Shown here piece after piece: positions 47,449-56,286 of a stretch of DNA of 64,000 nucleotides. Position 1 is the first letter of the stretch. Every line of letters starts with the position of its first letter. The translations under genes and the position numbers were made by a program. The DNA is taken from NCBI RefSeq assembly GCF_003287405.1, contig NZ_PRLD01000007.1:1-64000 (forward strand), given 5' to 3'. Under the pieces are notes generated by a model. The model saw nothing but the letters and a program-made list of their open reading frames with translations. It was not told where the DNA came from and did not search any database. Source of the stretch: Faecalibacterium prausnitzii. GTDB lineage: Bacteria > Bacillota > Clostridia > Oscillospirales > Ruminococcaceae.

Positions 47449-48609
47449 TCAGGTGCGCGCCGTTTTGCGCACCAGCTGCCGGTGCATCAGCGCCATCAGC
47501 ACCAGAAATACCAGCAGATAGAAGGGGAATAGCGCCGGGGTGATGCTGTTGGCTAGCAGACCGAACAGCGGCGGCATGGCAAGATTGCCCACATAGGCGC
47601 TGCTCATCTGGATGCCGATGACGGCCTGAGAATTCTGTGCGCCGAAATGCGCCGGGGTGGCGTGGATGATGCTGGGGTAGATGGGCGCACAGCCCAGCCC
47701 TACCAGCACAAGCCCTGCCAGCGCAAAAGCCTGCGCCCCGGGCAGCAGCAGGGCGGCAATGCCCACGCCCAGCACCGCAAACCCCAGACGGATCATCTGG
47801 TCGTCGCTCAGTTTTAAGGTCAAAAAGCCGCAGACGCCCCGTCCCACCGTGATGCCGATATAGAACAGGCTGGCAAAGCTGGCAGCCGTCTGGGCGGGCA
47901 CCTGCCGCACAAGGGTCAGGTAGCTGCTGGCCCAAAGCCCGGCGGTGGTCTCCAGCGCACAGTAGCAGAAAAAGCAGAGCATCACTTCCTTCGCGCCCGG
48001 TAGCGCGAACACCTGCGACAGGGTCAGCGCCTTGGACACAGTACCGTCCGGGGCAGCGTCGGAGCGTTTATGCCACAGGGGCAGGCTGCAAAAAAGAACG
48101 GCAGAAAGTGCGATCTGGAATAGGGCGATATACCGGTAACCGCTGTTCCAGCTCAGCCCGCCGGAAAGCGCTGCACCCATCACCACAGGGCCGATGGTAG
48201 TGCCCACGCCCCACATACAGTGCAGCCAGCTCATGTGGCGGCTTTCGTAATGCAGGGCAACATAGTTGTTCAGGGCGGCATCCACGCTGCCCGCGCCCAA
48301 ACCGTAGGGCACAGCCCACAGGCAGAGCATCCAGAACTGGCCGGAGACCGAGAAACCGAACAGTGCCGCAGCGGTCATGCCCACGCTGAGGGCGGTCACC
48401 TTGCCAGTGCCCAGCGCCCGGGTGAGCCGGTCGCTGTTCAGGCTGGAAACGATGGTGCCCAGCGAGATGATCATGGACAGGATGCCCGCATAGGAAAAGG
48501 GGATGCCCAGCTGGGGGTACATGGTGGGCCATGCAGACCCCAGCAGGGAATCCGGCAGGCCAAGACTGATAAAGGCTAAGTAAATGATAGGCAGCAAAAG
48601 CTGTGTCAT
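47449..48609 (-). CDS. Major facilitator superfamily transporter
   Basis: A 386-residue membrane protein with about twelve hydrophobic segments in two halves. MFS loop motifs include NSDRLTRALGTGKV between helices 2 and 3, and LSDDQMIRLGF in the second half. The N-terminal LPIIYLAFISLGLPDSLLGSAWP is typical of FucP-like sugar or small-solute carriers. GGAGG lies ten bases before the ATG. No neighbouring pathway genes give a substrate hint. Confidence 0.85.
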   Translation of the reverse strand: MTQLLLPIIYLAFISLGLPDSLLGSAWPTMYPQLGIPFSYAGILSMIISLGTIVSSLNSDRLTRALGTGKVTALSVGMTAAALFGFSVSGQFWMLCLWAVPYGLGAGSVDAALNNYVALHYESRHMSWLHCMWGVGTTIGPVVMGAALSGGLSWNSGYRYIALFQIALSAVLFCSLPLWHKRSDAAPDGTVSKALTLSQVFALPGAKEVMLCFFCYCALETTAGLWASSYLTLVRQVPAQTAASFASLFYIGITVGRGVCGFLTLKLSDDQMIRLGFAVLGVGIAALLLPGAQAFALAGLVLVGLGCAPIYPSIIHATPAHFGAQNSQAVIGIQMSSAYVGNLAMPPLFGLLANSITPALFPFYLLVFLVLMALMHRQLVRKTART

Positions 48610-48860
48610 AGGAAGAATTCCTCCACAGATGATTTGATGGCGTGTCCCGCAGTATATGCGGGTGCGCTATAAGAATAACATGACCGGATGGGAAATCATA
48701 GGGCAAAAGCGCCTGCTTTTTACAACAAAACAGGCGTTTCTTTGATTTGATCCGTAAAAATGCGTTTGCCGCAACCCACAGGCCGCGGCAAACGTGAAGT
48801 ATAAATAGACTTCCGCTGAAGATGGCCAAAGCGCAAGCGGCGGCCATTCTGGATCGTCTT

Positions 48861-49952
48861 TTAGTTTTCGCTGTTCTTTTCCAGATACACGGTGGTGGAG
48901 GGGAAGGCGAAGTCCACGCCGTTTTTCTGCATCACGTCCATCAGGTCAAGATTCAAATCGTTCTGCATCTGCAAAAAGCGGGTCATGTCGGCGGTGCGCA
49001 GGTAGGCAGACACCAGCAGGTCGATGCTGGAAGCTCCAAAGCCGCTCAGCTCCACCAGCACCGAGTCCTCGTAGGTGTAGGGGCTGGCCTTGAGCATGGC
49101 GGTTAGGTCGGTCATCAGCTGTTCCAGTTGGGGACGGGTGGTGTCGTAGGTGACCCCGAGGGTGAAGCGGTACAGCCGCTTGTTACGCAAAGTACCGTTG
49201 TTGATGGTGGCAGAGCTGACCGTGCTGTTGGTCAGGATGTACACCGAGTTATCCAGTGCGCGGACCTTGGTGGAGCGGAAGTTGATGTCCACCACCTCGC
49301 CGGAAACATCGCCCACGGTGATCCAGTCACCGATGGAAAAGGGCCGGTCCAGCAGGATGACCAGCCCGCTGAACAGATTTTTGGCGCTGTCCTGCGCCGC
49401 CAGAGAGATGGTCAGACCGACAAGACCCGCACTGGCTACGATGCTGCCCACCGGCAGGCCGGTCTCCTGTGCCATGGTCATAACGCCCAATACCACGATG
49501 AAAACTTTGTACAGCTTGTTCAGCAGGGTGGTCAGGGTGCGGTTGGCGCGCACCTCCTCGCCGCAGTTTGCCAGCAAAAGGTCGGTAAGGTCGGCGGCGG
49601 CGTACAGTCCCTGACACACAAAAAAGGTGGCGGCCAGCTCAAAGACTGTGAGCAGAAATTTGCTCACGCCGCTGATTGCCCACGGCAGGCTGGCAGCTGC
49701 GGCATAGATGAACGCCGCAAGGGTGAGCCGCTGCAGCGGCACGGCAAAGCTGCGCAGCAGAATGGGCGTACCCGCCAGCCGCCAGCTGCGGCGCAGCAGG
49801 GCAGGGCACACCCGGCGGGACAAAAGCTGCCGCGCCAGCCAGCCAAGCACCAGCAGCAGCGCCGCGCACACCACCCGGGCGGCAAAGGCTGCCCAGCCTT
49901 CCAGCAGCAGCGAGCCCAGCTCAAAACCAAGGTTACGGATCGAGAAAATCAT
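48861..49952 (-). CDS. Mechanosensitive ion channel, MscS family
   Basis: A 363-residue protein with several N-terminal membrane segments. The MscS core is clear: GLVGLTISLAAQDSAKNLFSGLVILLDRPFSIGDWI (pore helix and beta domain, about residues 170-215), then VVDINFRSTKVRALDNSVY and the C-terminal alpha/beta cage. AGGAGG lies six bases before the ATG at 49952; the frame opening at 50015 is not used. It releases solutes on hypo-osmotic shock. Single gene with about 250 bp of featureless DNA downstream (48610-48860). Confidence 0.92.
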   Translation of the reverse strand: MIFSIRNLGFELGSLLLEGWAAFAARVVCAALLLVLGWLARQLLSRRVCPALLRRSWRLAGTPILLRSFAVPLQRLTLAAFIYAAAASLPWAISGVSKFLLTVFELAATFFVCQGLYAAADLTDLLLANCGEEVRANRTLTTLLNKLYKVFIVVLGVMTMAQETGLPVGSIVASAGLVGLTISLAAQDSAKNLFSGLVILLDRPFSIGDWITVGDVSGEVVDINFRSTKVRALDNSVYILTNSTVSSATINNGTLRNKRLYRFTLGVTYDTTRPQLEQLMTDLTAMLKASPYTYEDSVLVELSGFGASSIDLLVSAYLRTADMTRFLQMQNDLNLDLMDVMQKNGVDFAFPSTTVYLEKNSEN

Positions 49953-50074
49953 GGAAAACCTCCTGTGTTTTTTCACAACGCATATTATGATAGCATACTC
50001 TGCCGCCCGGGGCAAGGAAAGAACGGTGAAAACACACTTTGATAAAAAATGCGCAAACTTTTCAAAAAGGGGGC

Positions 50075-50103
50075 TTGACAGCGCCGCAGTACCGCGCTAT
50101 ACT
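50075..50103 (+). promoter_or_regulatory. Promoter of the FMN riboswitch/ribU unit
   Basis: TTGACA (50075-50080), 17-bp spacer and TATACT (50098-50103). The riboswitch begins about 16 bases after the -10. Confidence 0.88.
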
Positions 50104-50118
50104 CTTGGTCAGAAAGTT

Positions 50119-50230
50119 CGTTTCAGGGCGGGGTGCAATTCCCCACTGGCGGTAAAGTCCGCGACCACCCGCAAGGGTGCTGACCCGGTGCAACTCCGGG
50201 ACCAACGGTATAGTCCGGATGCAAGAAACG
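50119..50230 (+). promoter_or_regulatory. FMN riboswitch (RFN element)
   Basis: The conserved RFN blocks occur in order: AGGGCGGGGTGCAATTCCCC, ACTGGCGGTAAAGTCCGCGA, CTGACCCGGTGCAACTCCGG, then ACCAACGGTATAGTCCGGAT and GCAAGAAACG. The closing P1 stem pairs CGTTTC (50119) with GAAACG (50225-50230). It senses FMN and acts with the terminator hairpin at 50251 to lower ribU expression when flavin is plentiful. Confidence 0.96.
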
Positions 50231-50250
50231 GCAGGCAAATTGCGTCTGTG

Positions 50251-50289
50251 CGCCCTGTTGCAGTTTTTGGTTGCAGCAGGGCGTTTTTT
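50251..50289 (+). terminator. Riboswitch-controlled terminator
   Basis: CGCCCTGTTGCAG pairs with TTGCAGCAGGGCG around TTTTTGG, followed by TTTTTT. It is placed directly after the FMN aptamer and about 87 bases before the ribU start, as expected for transcription attenuation. Confidence 0.9.
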
Positions 50290-50375
50290 GGTTTGTCTTT
50301 CCGGTTCGATCCAGCGCGAAAAGGGCTTTCCGAACAAATTTGAACGGGGCGTACACCCCGGGGAGGACAACTGCC

Positions 50376-50975
50376 ATGAAAAAGAATACCACCCACAACC
50401 TGACCGTTGCCGCCATGCTCAGCGCGGTCGCCTTTATCCTGATGTTCATTGAGTTCCCGCTGCCGATGCTCATCCCGTCCTTCGTCAAGATGGACTTCTC
50501 CGACCTGCCCGCCCTGCTGGGTGCCTTTGCACTGGGCCCGGTGTACGGCGTGGTCATCAGCTTTATGAAGAACCTGCTGCACATCATCATCAAGGGCACC
50601 TCCACCGCCTGCGTGGGCGAGCTGTGCAACTTTATGCTGGGCGCGGTGTTCTCCGCTGTGGCGGGCTTTGTCTACAAGCGCCATAAGAGCCGCAAGACCG
50701 CCATTCTGGGCGCTATCGCCGGTGCAGCCGCTATGGCGGTGTTCAGCGTGCCCTCCAACTACTTCATCACCTACCCGGCCTATGTGCAGTTCTACCATAT
50801 GCCGCTGGAAGCCATTCTGGGGATGTATCAGGCTATCCTGCCCTCTGCCGACAGCCTGATCAAGTGCCTTGTGATCTTTAATATGCCCTTCACGCTGGTC
50901 AAGGGTCTGCTGGACGCCGTGTTGTGCCTGCTGATCTATAAGCCCCTGTCTCCCATCCTGCACGGCCGCAAGTAA
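50376..50975 (+). CDS. ribU: Riboflavin transporter RibU (ECF transporter S component)
   Basis: A 199-residue membrane protein with about six hydrophobic segments. NLTVAAMLSAVAFILMFIEF, then FVKMDFSDLPALLGAFALGP and SFMKNLLHIIIKGTSTACVG are family-typical. It binds riboflavin and works with the shared EcfAA'T energising module encoded elsewhere. The ATG at 50376 follows GGGAGG by nine bases. Control by the upstream FMN riboswitch confirms the vitamin. A strong terminator follows at 50992. Confidence 0.95.
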   Translation: MKKNTTHNLTVAAMLSAVAFILMFIEFPLPMLIPSFVKMDFSDLPALLGAFALGPVYGVVISFMKNLLHIIIKGTSTACVGELCNFMLGAVFSAVAGFVYKRHKSRKTAILGAIAGAAAMAVFSVPSNYFITYPAYVQFYHMPLEAILGMYQAILPSADSLIKCLVIFNMPFTLVKGLLDAVLCLLIYKPLSPILHGRK

Positions 50976-50991
50976 GCTGCTGAAACAAGAG

Positions 50992-51023
50992 AGCCGGAAA
51001 GTCCGCGGACTTTCCGGCTTTTT
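50992..51023 (+). terminator. Terminator after ribU
   Basis: AGCCGGAAAGTCCG pairs with CGGACTTTCCGGCT with almost no loop, followed by TTTTTC. Confidence 0.9.
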
Positions 51024-51190
51024 CTCTGTTTGGAGGGAGTAGCTGCCGAAGAAACTCCCTCAGTCACGGCTTGCGCCGTGACAGCTCCCTCGGAGATGGA
51101 GCCCTTGGCATAGCGATGATGTTTCCGGCTAAAGTGTAAAGTTTGCGGATGCGTCAGGTGTTTGCGGACATTCTAGCTCTCTTTCTTTAG

Positions 51191-51343
51191 AGGGCTCGCC
51201 CTCTCAGTCACCTGCGGTGACAGCTCTCCCAAAGGGAGAGCCTTTGGCAGTCCACGCAAAGTTCATCTCTTTGCCAAGGCCTCTCCCTTTGGGAGAGGTG
51301 GATGCGAACGCAGTGAGCAGACGGAGAGGGCGAGGACGCTGAC
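51191..51343. repeat. MITE-like palindromic repeat, copy 1
   Basis: About 150 bp with inverted ends (GGGCTCGCCCTCTC at left, GAGAGGGCGAGGAC at right) and an internal inverted pair CTCTCCCAAAGGGAGAG / CTCTCCCTTTGGGAGAG. It is closely similar to copy 2 at 58244-58399. A related shorter palindromic stretch with CTCCCTCAGTCACGGC lies just before it (about 51040-51110). No coding capacity. Together they fill the 330-bp gap between ribU and the MATE gene. Confidence 0.85.
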
Positions 51344-51353
51344 AAGGTGCTTT

Positions 51354-52772
51354 TTACGCCAGCGCGCCCTTATCCAGCCATTTGCCACGCGCCATGCGCA
51401 GCAAAAACAGTACGCCGCGGGTGCAAAGTTCGGCGCACATGGCTGCCCATACGCCCACCAGCCCAAAGCGGGGAGCCAGCAGAACAGCCAAGGTCAGCCG
51501 CACGCCCCACATACTGATAAGGTTCAGCACAAAGCAGCCGGTGCTGTCGCCCGCGCCCTGCATGGAGCCGCTGGCCACGATGCTTGCCCCGAACATGGGC
51601 TCGGCAAAGGCTTCGATGCGCAGCACCCGCGCGCCCAGCGCAATAACGGCGGCATCGGCGGTGAAGATGCCCATCAGCTGCGGGGCAAACACATACAGCC
51701 CCACGCCGGTAAGCGCCATGATGCCCATGCCCATGGCGGTGCACAGCCATGCAAAGCGCTTTGCCATGTCCCGGCGGTTTGCGCCCACGGCCTGTCCCAC
51801 CAGCGCAAGGGCGGCGTCCTGAATGCCGTAGCCTGCCATGTAGCACAGGCTCTCGGCGCTGACGCCCAGACTGTTGGCGGCAATGGCGGTCGTGCCCAGC
51901 CCGGACACGATGCGCACCAGCAGCACCTGTGCCGAGGACAAAGCGGCGCGCTCTGCCGCCAGCGGTGCACCCACCTTCCACACGTTATGCAGGCAGGCGC
52001 GGGTAATGCGCCACGCGCCGGGTTTGCGGATGCACAGCGGGCCGTCCCGCAGCAGCAGAACGCCCAGCGCCAGCGTGCCGCCCACGGCGTTGGCAAGGGC
52101 TGTGCCCAGCGCCGCGCCCGGCACGCCCCAGCCCAGACCCCAGACCGTGAGGTTCTGGCCGAATACCGTCATCTCCCGGGTGGGGTTGATGAGGAAAAAG
52201 TTGAAGATGATGTCCAGCACGCAGGCGAACACGCTGATCAGGCCGGGGGTCAGGGCATCGCCGGTGGAGCGCAGCATGGCGGCATAGGTGCCCATAGCCA
52301 TGATAAAGGGCAGGGAAGCCGACCAGATGGCAAAATACGCCGAAGCATTTGTCTGCAGTGCCGCGTCTGCGCCCAGCCACCCGGGCAGAAACCGGCTGAT
52401 GCCCACGCCGAAGGCGGCAGCGGCAAGCCCTACCACCAGATTGAACAGCATGGACTGCCGCAGCACGCCCCGGGCGTCCTGCTGGCGGTCTGCGCCCAGA
52501 TACTGCGCCACCTGAATGGAAAACGCCATGCACAGCCCCGCCAGCATCCCGTGCAGCAGCCATGTGCTGGAGCTGACGATGCCGATGGAAGCGGTGGCGG
52601 CGGCGCCGATATGCCCCACCATGGCGGCGTCGATGTACTCCATGGCGGTAACTACGATCTGCTGCAAAATGGAAGGGATGCTCAGCGTCAGCGCCACCTG
52701 TGCAGTGTGGCGCAGCGGCACCTGCTCGCCCTGCCGCATCCGGGCAGAGAGCTGCTCAAGGGTAATGGACAT
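51354..52772 (-). CDS. MATE-family multidrug efflux protein
   Basis: A 472-residue membrane protein with about twelve hydrophobic segments in two MatE repeats: LSIPSILQQIVVTAMEYIDA at the start of the first and VGAPLAAERAALSSAQVLLV at the start of the second, plus QYLGADRQQDARGVLRQSM and VGQAVGANRRDMAKRF, the repeated GA-N/D loop. AGGAGG is four to five bases before the ATG at 52772; the frame to 52883 has no better start. It exports drugs or metabolites with Na+ or H+. The stop lies eleven bases from a palindromic repeat. Confidence 0.9.
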   Translation of the reverse strand: MSITLEQLSARMRQGEQVPLRHTAQVALTLSIPSILQQIVVTAMEYIDAAMVGHIGAAATASIGIVSSSTWLLHGMLAGLCMAFSIQVAQYLGADRQQDARGVLRQSMLFNLVVGLAAAAFGVGISRFLPGWLGADAALQTNASAYFAIWSASLPFIMAMGTYAAMLRSTGDALTPGLISVFACVLDIIFNFFLINPTREMTVFGQNLTVWGLGWGVPGAALGTALANAVGGTLALGVLLLRDGPLCIRKPGAWRITRACLHNVWKVGAPLAAERAALSSAQVLLVRIVSGLGTTAIAANSLGVSAESLCYMAGYGIQDAALALVGQAVGANRRDMAKRFAWLCTAMGMGIMALTGVGLYVFAPQLMGIFTADAAVIALGARVLRIEAFAEPMFGASIVASGSMQGAGDSTGCFVLNLISMWGVRLTLAVLLAPRFGLVGVWAAMCAELCTRGVLFLLRMARGKWLDKGALA

Positions 52773-52868
52773 GAAACCTCCTGCGTTGCGGGTGAAAATA
52801 CAGACTAACATACTATTATAAAGAGCGGCGGGAGAAAAGTCAATCCGCAGCGAATTTTGCCGCCGGGA

Positions 52869-52897
52869 TTGATTTTTGGGCAAGGGCGTGATACACT
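52869..52897 (+). promoter_or_regulatory. Promoter of the MraY-like gene
   Basis: TTGATT (52869-52874), 17-bp spacer, TACACT (52892-52897), 39 bases before the start codon. Confidence 0.65.
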
Positions 52898-52936
52898 CAC
52901 AACGTACTATACAGAAAGAAAGAGGAATGTTATCTT

Positions 52937-53890
52937 ATGATCCAAATGCTTACCTCTGTCATCGGGCAGCGGGGCGTGGATGCCATGGCATTTTTGCTGG
53001 CGTTCGCCCTGACCGCCCTGACGGATTCCATTTTCCGCGATAAACTGCCCCACGACCATGGCCGCGCCTTTGCGGTGAACGGCGAACTTTCCAAGGGCAA
53101 GGCGCGGGGCTCCGGATTGATCTTTGTGCTGTGCATCGCGCTGGTGTCGCTGGCGTTTCTGCCCTTCACCACCGAGTATGTGGTGTATAATGTGCTGCTG
53201 ATCGCTTCCATGCTCTCCGGCTATCTGGACGATGCCGCCGAGACTGCTTGGAACGAGTACAAAAAGGGCATCATTGATTTTGTCATCGCGGTGCTGGCGG
53301 GCGTCACCTACCTGAACTTCAACGGCTGCGGGGTGCACTTTTTGCAGTGGAGTTTCACGCTGCCCTATGCAGTGTACCTGCTGCTCATTGTTATCCTGAT
53401 CTGGGCAAGCATCAACGTGGTCAACTGCACCGACGGTGTGGACGGCCTTTCCGCCAGTCTGGCAGTGGTGACCATTGGCACCTACCTGCTGGCCTATAAG
53501 ACCGAGCTGGGTACCTACGCCACCGCCGGTGTGGTGTTCATCGGTGCGCTGCTGGCCTACCTGTGGCTCAACGCCAAGCCCTCCAGCCTGCTGATGGGCG
53601 ACGCCGGCAGCCGCGCCATGGGCTTTTTCATCGCCATGCTGTCCCTCAAGTGCGGCCATCCGTTCGCCTTCCTGCTGGCGGCTATCGTGTTCATCGCGGA
53701 CGGCAGCTTGGGCATTCTGAAGATCAGCCTGAAGCGTTTTCTGCACATCTGGATCTTAAAAAACACCCTGACCCCTCTCCACGACCATGTGCGCAAGCGC
53801 AAGGGCTGGAGCGACGAGCAGGTGGTAGCCCGCTGGCTGATTCTGCAGTGCGTGGCTTCGGCTCTGCTGCTGCTCCTTGTGCGGGGGTAA
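52937..53890 (+). CDS. mraY: MraY-type phospho-N-acetylmuramoyl-pentapeptide transferase
   Basis: A 317-residue polytopic membrane protein with the PNPT motifs: SGYLDDAAET (aspartate pair), NVVNCTDGVDGLSASL, LLMGDAGSRAMG, and LTPLHDHVRKRKGWSDEQVV, which corresponds to MraY's HHH region although the central histidine is aspartate here. It links UDP-MurNAc-pentapeptide to undecaprenyl phosphate (lipid I). It is not in a cell-wall (dcw) cluster, so it could be the only mraY or a paralogue. WecA-type enzymes are the alternative, but the C-terminal motif favours MraY. Confidence 0.82.
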   Translation: MIQMLTSVIGQRGVDAMAFLLAFALTALTDSIFRDKLPHDHGRAFAVNGELSKGKARGSGLIFVLCIALVSLAFLPFTTEYVVYNVLLIASMLSGYLDDAAETAWNEYKKGIIDFVIAVLAGVTYLNFNGCGVHFLQWSFTLPYAVYLLLIVILIWASINVVNCTDGVDGLSASLAVVTIGTYLLAYKTELGTYATAGVVFIGALLAYLWLNAKPSSLLMGDAGSRAMGFFIAMLSLKCGHPFAFLLAAIVFIADGSLGILKISLKRFLHIWILKNTLTPLHDHVRKRKGWSDEQVVARWLILQCVASALLLLLVRG

Positions 53891-53910
53891 ACAGCACGCT
53901 ATAAAACCAA

Positions 53911-53957
53911 AGAACAACACCCTCAGACCTTTGCGCCTGAGGGTGTTGTTTTTCTAT
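53911..53957. terminator. Bidirectional terminator between mraY-like and folD
   Basis: AACAACACCCTCAG pairs with CTGAGGGTGTTGTT around a 14-base loop, with T run rightward and A run leftward. Confidence 0.88.
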
Positions 53958-53980
53958 CTAATGGTCGAGACTGGGGGAGT

Positions 53981-54835
53981 TTACACCCCTGCCTTTTTCC
54001 CCGCCGCCTGCACCACATGGCCTACCAGCACCGAGGTGGTCACGGTGCCCACGCCGCCGGGCACGGGGGTGATGGCGTCCACCACCGGCTCTGCGGCGGC
54101 AAACTGCACGTCACCGCAGAGTTTGCCTTCCTCGTTCACATGGATGCCCACGTCCACGACCGTCTGGCCTGCCCGCAGGCAGTCCGCGCCCACAGCGCCC
54201 ATTTTACCCATGGCCACCACCACAATGTCGGCCTGCCGGCACACTTCCGGCAGGTTCCGGGTGCGGGAGTTGCACAGGGTGACGGTGGCGTTCTCCCGGT
54301 CCAGCATCATGGCGGCGGGCTTGCCCACCACAAGGCTGCGCCCCACCACCACGGCACGCTTGCCGGAAAGGGGGACGTTGTAATACTTCAAAATTTCCAT
54401 GCACGCCTGCGCGGTGCAGGGAGCATAGCCCAGATCGGTGTTGGTGAACACCCCGGCCAGCGAACCGTCCGTGATGCCGTCAATGTCCTTTTCCGGGCGC
54501 AGGGCGGCGCGGACGGTGCGGTCATCGAACTGCTTGGGCAGGGGACGGAACAAAAGACAGCCGTGGATGCCGTCGTCGGTGTTCACCTCGTCCAGTACCC
54601 GGAGCAGCTGCTCCTGCGTGGCGTCGGCGGGCAGCACGAACTGCCGGACGGCAACGCCCACCTTGCCGCAGCGGGTCATCACGCCCCGCTCGTAGGAGAG
54701 GTCATCCTCCCGCTCGCCCACACGCACCACCGCCAGCGTGGGGGTGATGCCCTTGGCTTTCAGCTGCTCGCAGAGTGCGGCGTTGCGCTCGTTCATGGCG
54801 GCCACCACCGGCGCGCCCTTTAAAATCGTTGCCAT
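53981..54835 (-). CDS. folD: Methylenetetrahydrofolate dehydrogenase/methenyl-THF cyclohydrolase
   Basis: A 284-residue cytosolic enzyme. It starts MATILKGAPVVAAMNERNAA and shows the substrate-binding block GCLLFRPLPKQFDDRTVRAALRPEKDIDG, and the nucleotide-binding motif VVVGRSLVVGKPAAMML, ending PVPGGVGTVTTSVLVGHVVQ. It interconverts 5,10-methylene- and 10-formyl-THF. GAGGG precedes the ATG at 54835. It follows fchA by about 22 bp and, with fchA and the ligase, forms a leftward folate operon. Confidence 0.95.
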   Translation of the reverse strand: MATILKGAPVVAAMNERNAALCEQLKAKGITPTLAVVRVGEREDDLSYERGVMTRCGKVGVAVRQFVLPADATQEQLLRVLDEVNTDDGIHGCLLFRPLPKQFDDRTVRAALRPEKDIDGITDGSLAGVFTNTDLGYAPCTAQACMEILKYYNVPLSGKRAVVVGRSLVVGKPAAMMLDRENATVTLCNSRTRNLPEVCRQADIVVVAMGKMGAVGADCLRAGQTVVDVGIHVNEEGKLCGDVQFAAAEPVVDAITPVPGGVGTVTTSVLVGHVVQAAGKKAGV

Positions 54836-54857
54836 ATACTTTCCCTCATTTATGATA

Positions 54858-55493
54858 TTATTTGTTGCGGAGTTTCCCGCTGACGGCGGTGAATATCTCG
54901 TCTGCCCGGGGCACAAACTCTGCCAGCAATGCGTCTGCCCGGGCGTCCAGCGCGGCGGCATGGGTGCGGTCTGCCATCAGCTTGGTATTGATGAACACAT
55001 TCAGGCTTGCGGCCTGCAAAGCGGCCTTGCACAGCACGGCAGCACACCCCGCGTCCGATACCGCCAGCACGCTGCCCTTCGCGGCGTACTGTCCCGCCAG
55101 CGCGATGCCCTCGGCGCACTTTTCCATGATCTGCAGCGGCACAGCGCTTGCACCGTCCAGCGCGGCTTCCAGCACAGCAGCCTTGTGCGCGGTCTGCTCC
55201 GGGGTGTCCTTGGGCAGACCGTAGGCCGCAGCCAACGGCGCAAAGGCATCGGCATCGGCCTGTACCAGCGCTTCCAGTTCCAGCCGCAGGGCACTGGCCC
55301 GGGCGTTCAGTGCCTGAATGTCCGCTGCCACGGCGGCGTACTTCTTTTTGCCGGTGGTCAGGCAGCCCACCATGTTGCCCAGCGCCACACCGGCAGCGCC
55401 TGCCAGCGCGGCGGTGCCGCCGCCGCCCGGCGTGGGCGCTTTGCTGGCAAGCTGTGCCAGAAACTGCGCGCAGCTTAGATCCTTCATTTCCAT
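54858..55493 (-). CDS. fchA: Methenyltetrahydrofolate cyclohydrolase / cyclodeaminase-family protein
   Basis: A 211-residue, almost entirely helical protein with the FTCD_C family start FLAQLASKAPTPGGGGTAAL and GALGNMVGCLTTGKKKYAAV-type continuation, plus LMEKCAEG/SDAGCAAVLCKAAL blocks. Family members act as methenyl-THF cyclohydrolases or formimino-THF cyclodeaminases. The context with folD favours the cyclohydrolase role, although FolD also carries that activity. GAGGGG precedes the ATG, and the start overlaps the upstream ligase gene by ten bases. Confidence 0.88.
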   Translation of the reverse strand: MEMKDLSCAQFLAQLASKAPTPGGGGTAALAGAAGVALGNMVGCLTTGKKKYAAVAADIQALNARASALRLELEALVQADADAFAPLAAAYGLPKDTPEQTAHKAAVLEAALDGASAVPLQIMEKCAEGIALAGQYAAKGSVLAVSDAGCAAVLCKAALQAASLNVFINTKLMADRTHAAALDARADALLAEFVPRADEIFTAVSGKLRNK

Positions 55494-56056
55494 GTGTAGA
55501 TACCCCTCTCTGTTACAAAGGCGTCCAGCCGCTGGTCGTGGGCGTCCACGGCGGCGCGGGGGACGCGCTGAACTTCCAATGCAATGCCGATCTTCACCGC
55601 CCGGGTGCAGCGGGGCAGGTAGCGGTCGTAGTAGCCCTTGCCCATGCCCACCCGGCGGCAGTCTGCGTCAAAGGCGGTGCAGGGCACCAGCACCAGATCC
55701 AGCTGCTCCGGCTGCAAAAGCGCAGAGCGCTCCGGCACCGGCGCACGGATGCCGTACTGTCCCACCGCCCAGCCGTCCGCGCCCGGCACGGCTGCGATAA
55801 GGGTAAAGCCCTCGCCGCACACCGGGTAGGCTACCGTCTTGCCCTGCCGGACAGCTTCGGCAGCCACGGCGGCAAGGTCGGCTTCGCCCCCAAAGGCTGC
55901 GTAGAGCAAAAGGGTATGGGCGGCGCGGTAGGCGTCCAGTTCCAGCACCCGGCGGCACAGCGCCGCGTTGGCGGCGGCGCGCTGCGGTGCATCCAGCGCC
56001 TTGCGGGCGGCACGGCCTGCGGCACGCTGCGCCTGTTTTTCCTCGGCAATGGTCAT
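55484..56056 (-). CDS. 5-formyltetrahydrofolate cyclo-ligase
   Basis: A 190-residue ATP-dependent enzyme starting MTIAEEKQAQRAAGRAARKA. The conserved C-terminal block CRRVGMGKGYYDRYLPRC is the ATP/folate-binding signature, and LVLVPCTAFDADC precedes it. It converts 5-formyl-THF to methenyl-THF, recovering the storage folate for FchA/FolD. The ATG at 56056 has AGGTG six bases upstream. It is the first gene of the leftward folate operon, facing away from glyA. Confidence 0.92.
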   Translation of the reverse strand: MTIAEEKQAQRAAGRAARKALDAPQRAAANAALCRRVLELDAYRAAHTLLLYAAFGGEADLAAVAAEAVRQGKTVAYPVCGEGFTLIAAVPGADGWAVGQYGIRAPVPERSALLQPEQLDLVLVPCTAFDADCRRVGMGKGYYDRYLPRCTRAVKIGIALEVQRVPRAAVDAHDQRLDAFVTERGIYTWK

Positions 56057-56181
56057 ACAAAACACCTCGCTTCACCTGTGGGGGAGGATACTTGAAAAAT
56101 ATACAAAATCGACAGCGCATTTTTATACAAACATAATAAACACTTCAGACAAAAAAAGCAAGCCTTTTGGCGAAAAGAGGA

Positions 56182-56210
56182 TTGAAGCCGCTGCCGCTTT
56201 CTGCTATGAT
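56182..56210 (+). promoter_or_regulatory. Promoter of glyA
   Basis: TTGAAG (56182-56187), 17-bp spacer, extended -10 TGC-TATGAT (56205-56210). The 76-base leader that follows has a GC-rich hairpin around AGCGCCGCGCGGGCGCT but matches no riboswitch I know. Confidence 0.7.
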
Positions 56211-56286
56211 TATGTTACAGCAGCAAGCGCCGCGCGGGCGCTGCGCTGAGAGAACCTGCAACATTTTGTGGAGAGGGGCAAGTAAA

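Noticed and set aside
46028-47935. 635-codon antisense frame across the hydrolase and MFS genes
   Set aside because: It is a shadow of the hydrolase gene's codon bias; it spans two genes and a terminator and has no protein-family pattern.
56245-56257. CTGAGAGAACCTG in the glyA leader, resembling part of a TPP riboswitch
   Set aside because: The remaining conserved thi-box blocks and stems are missing, and glyA is not a thiamine gene.
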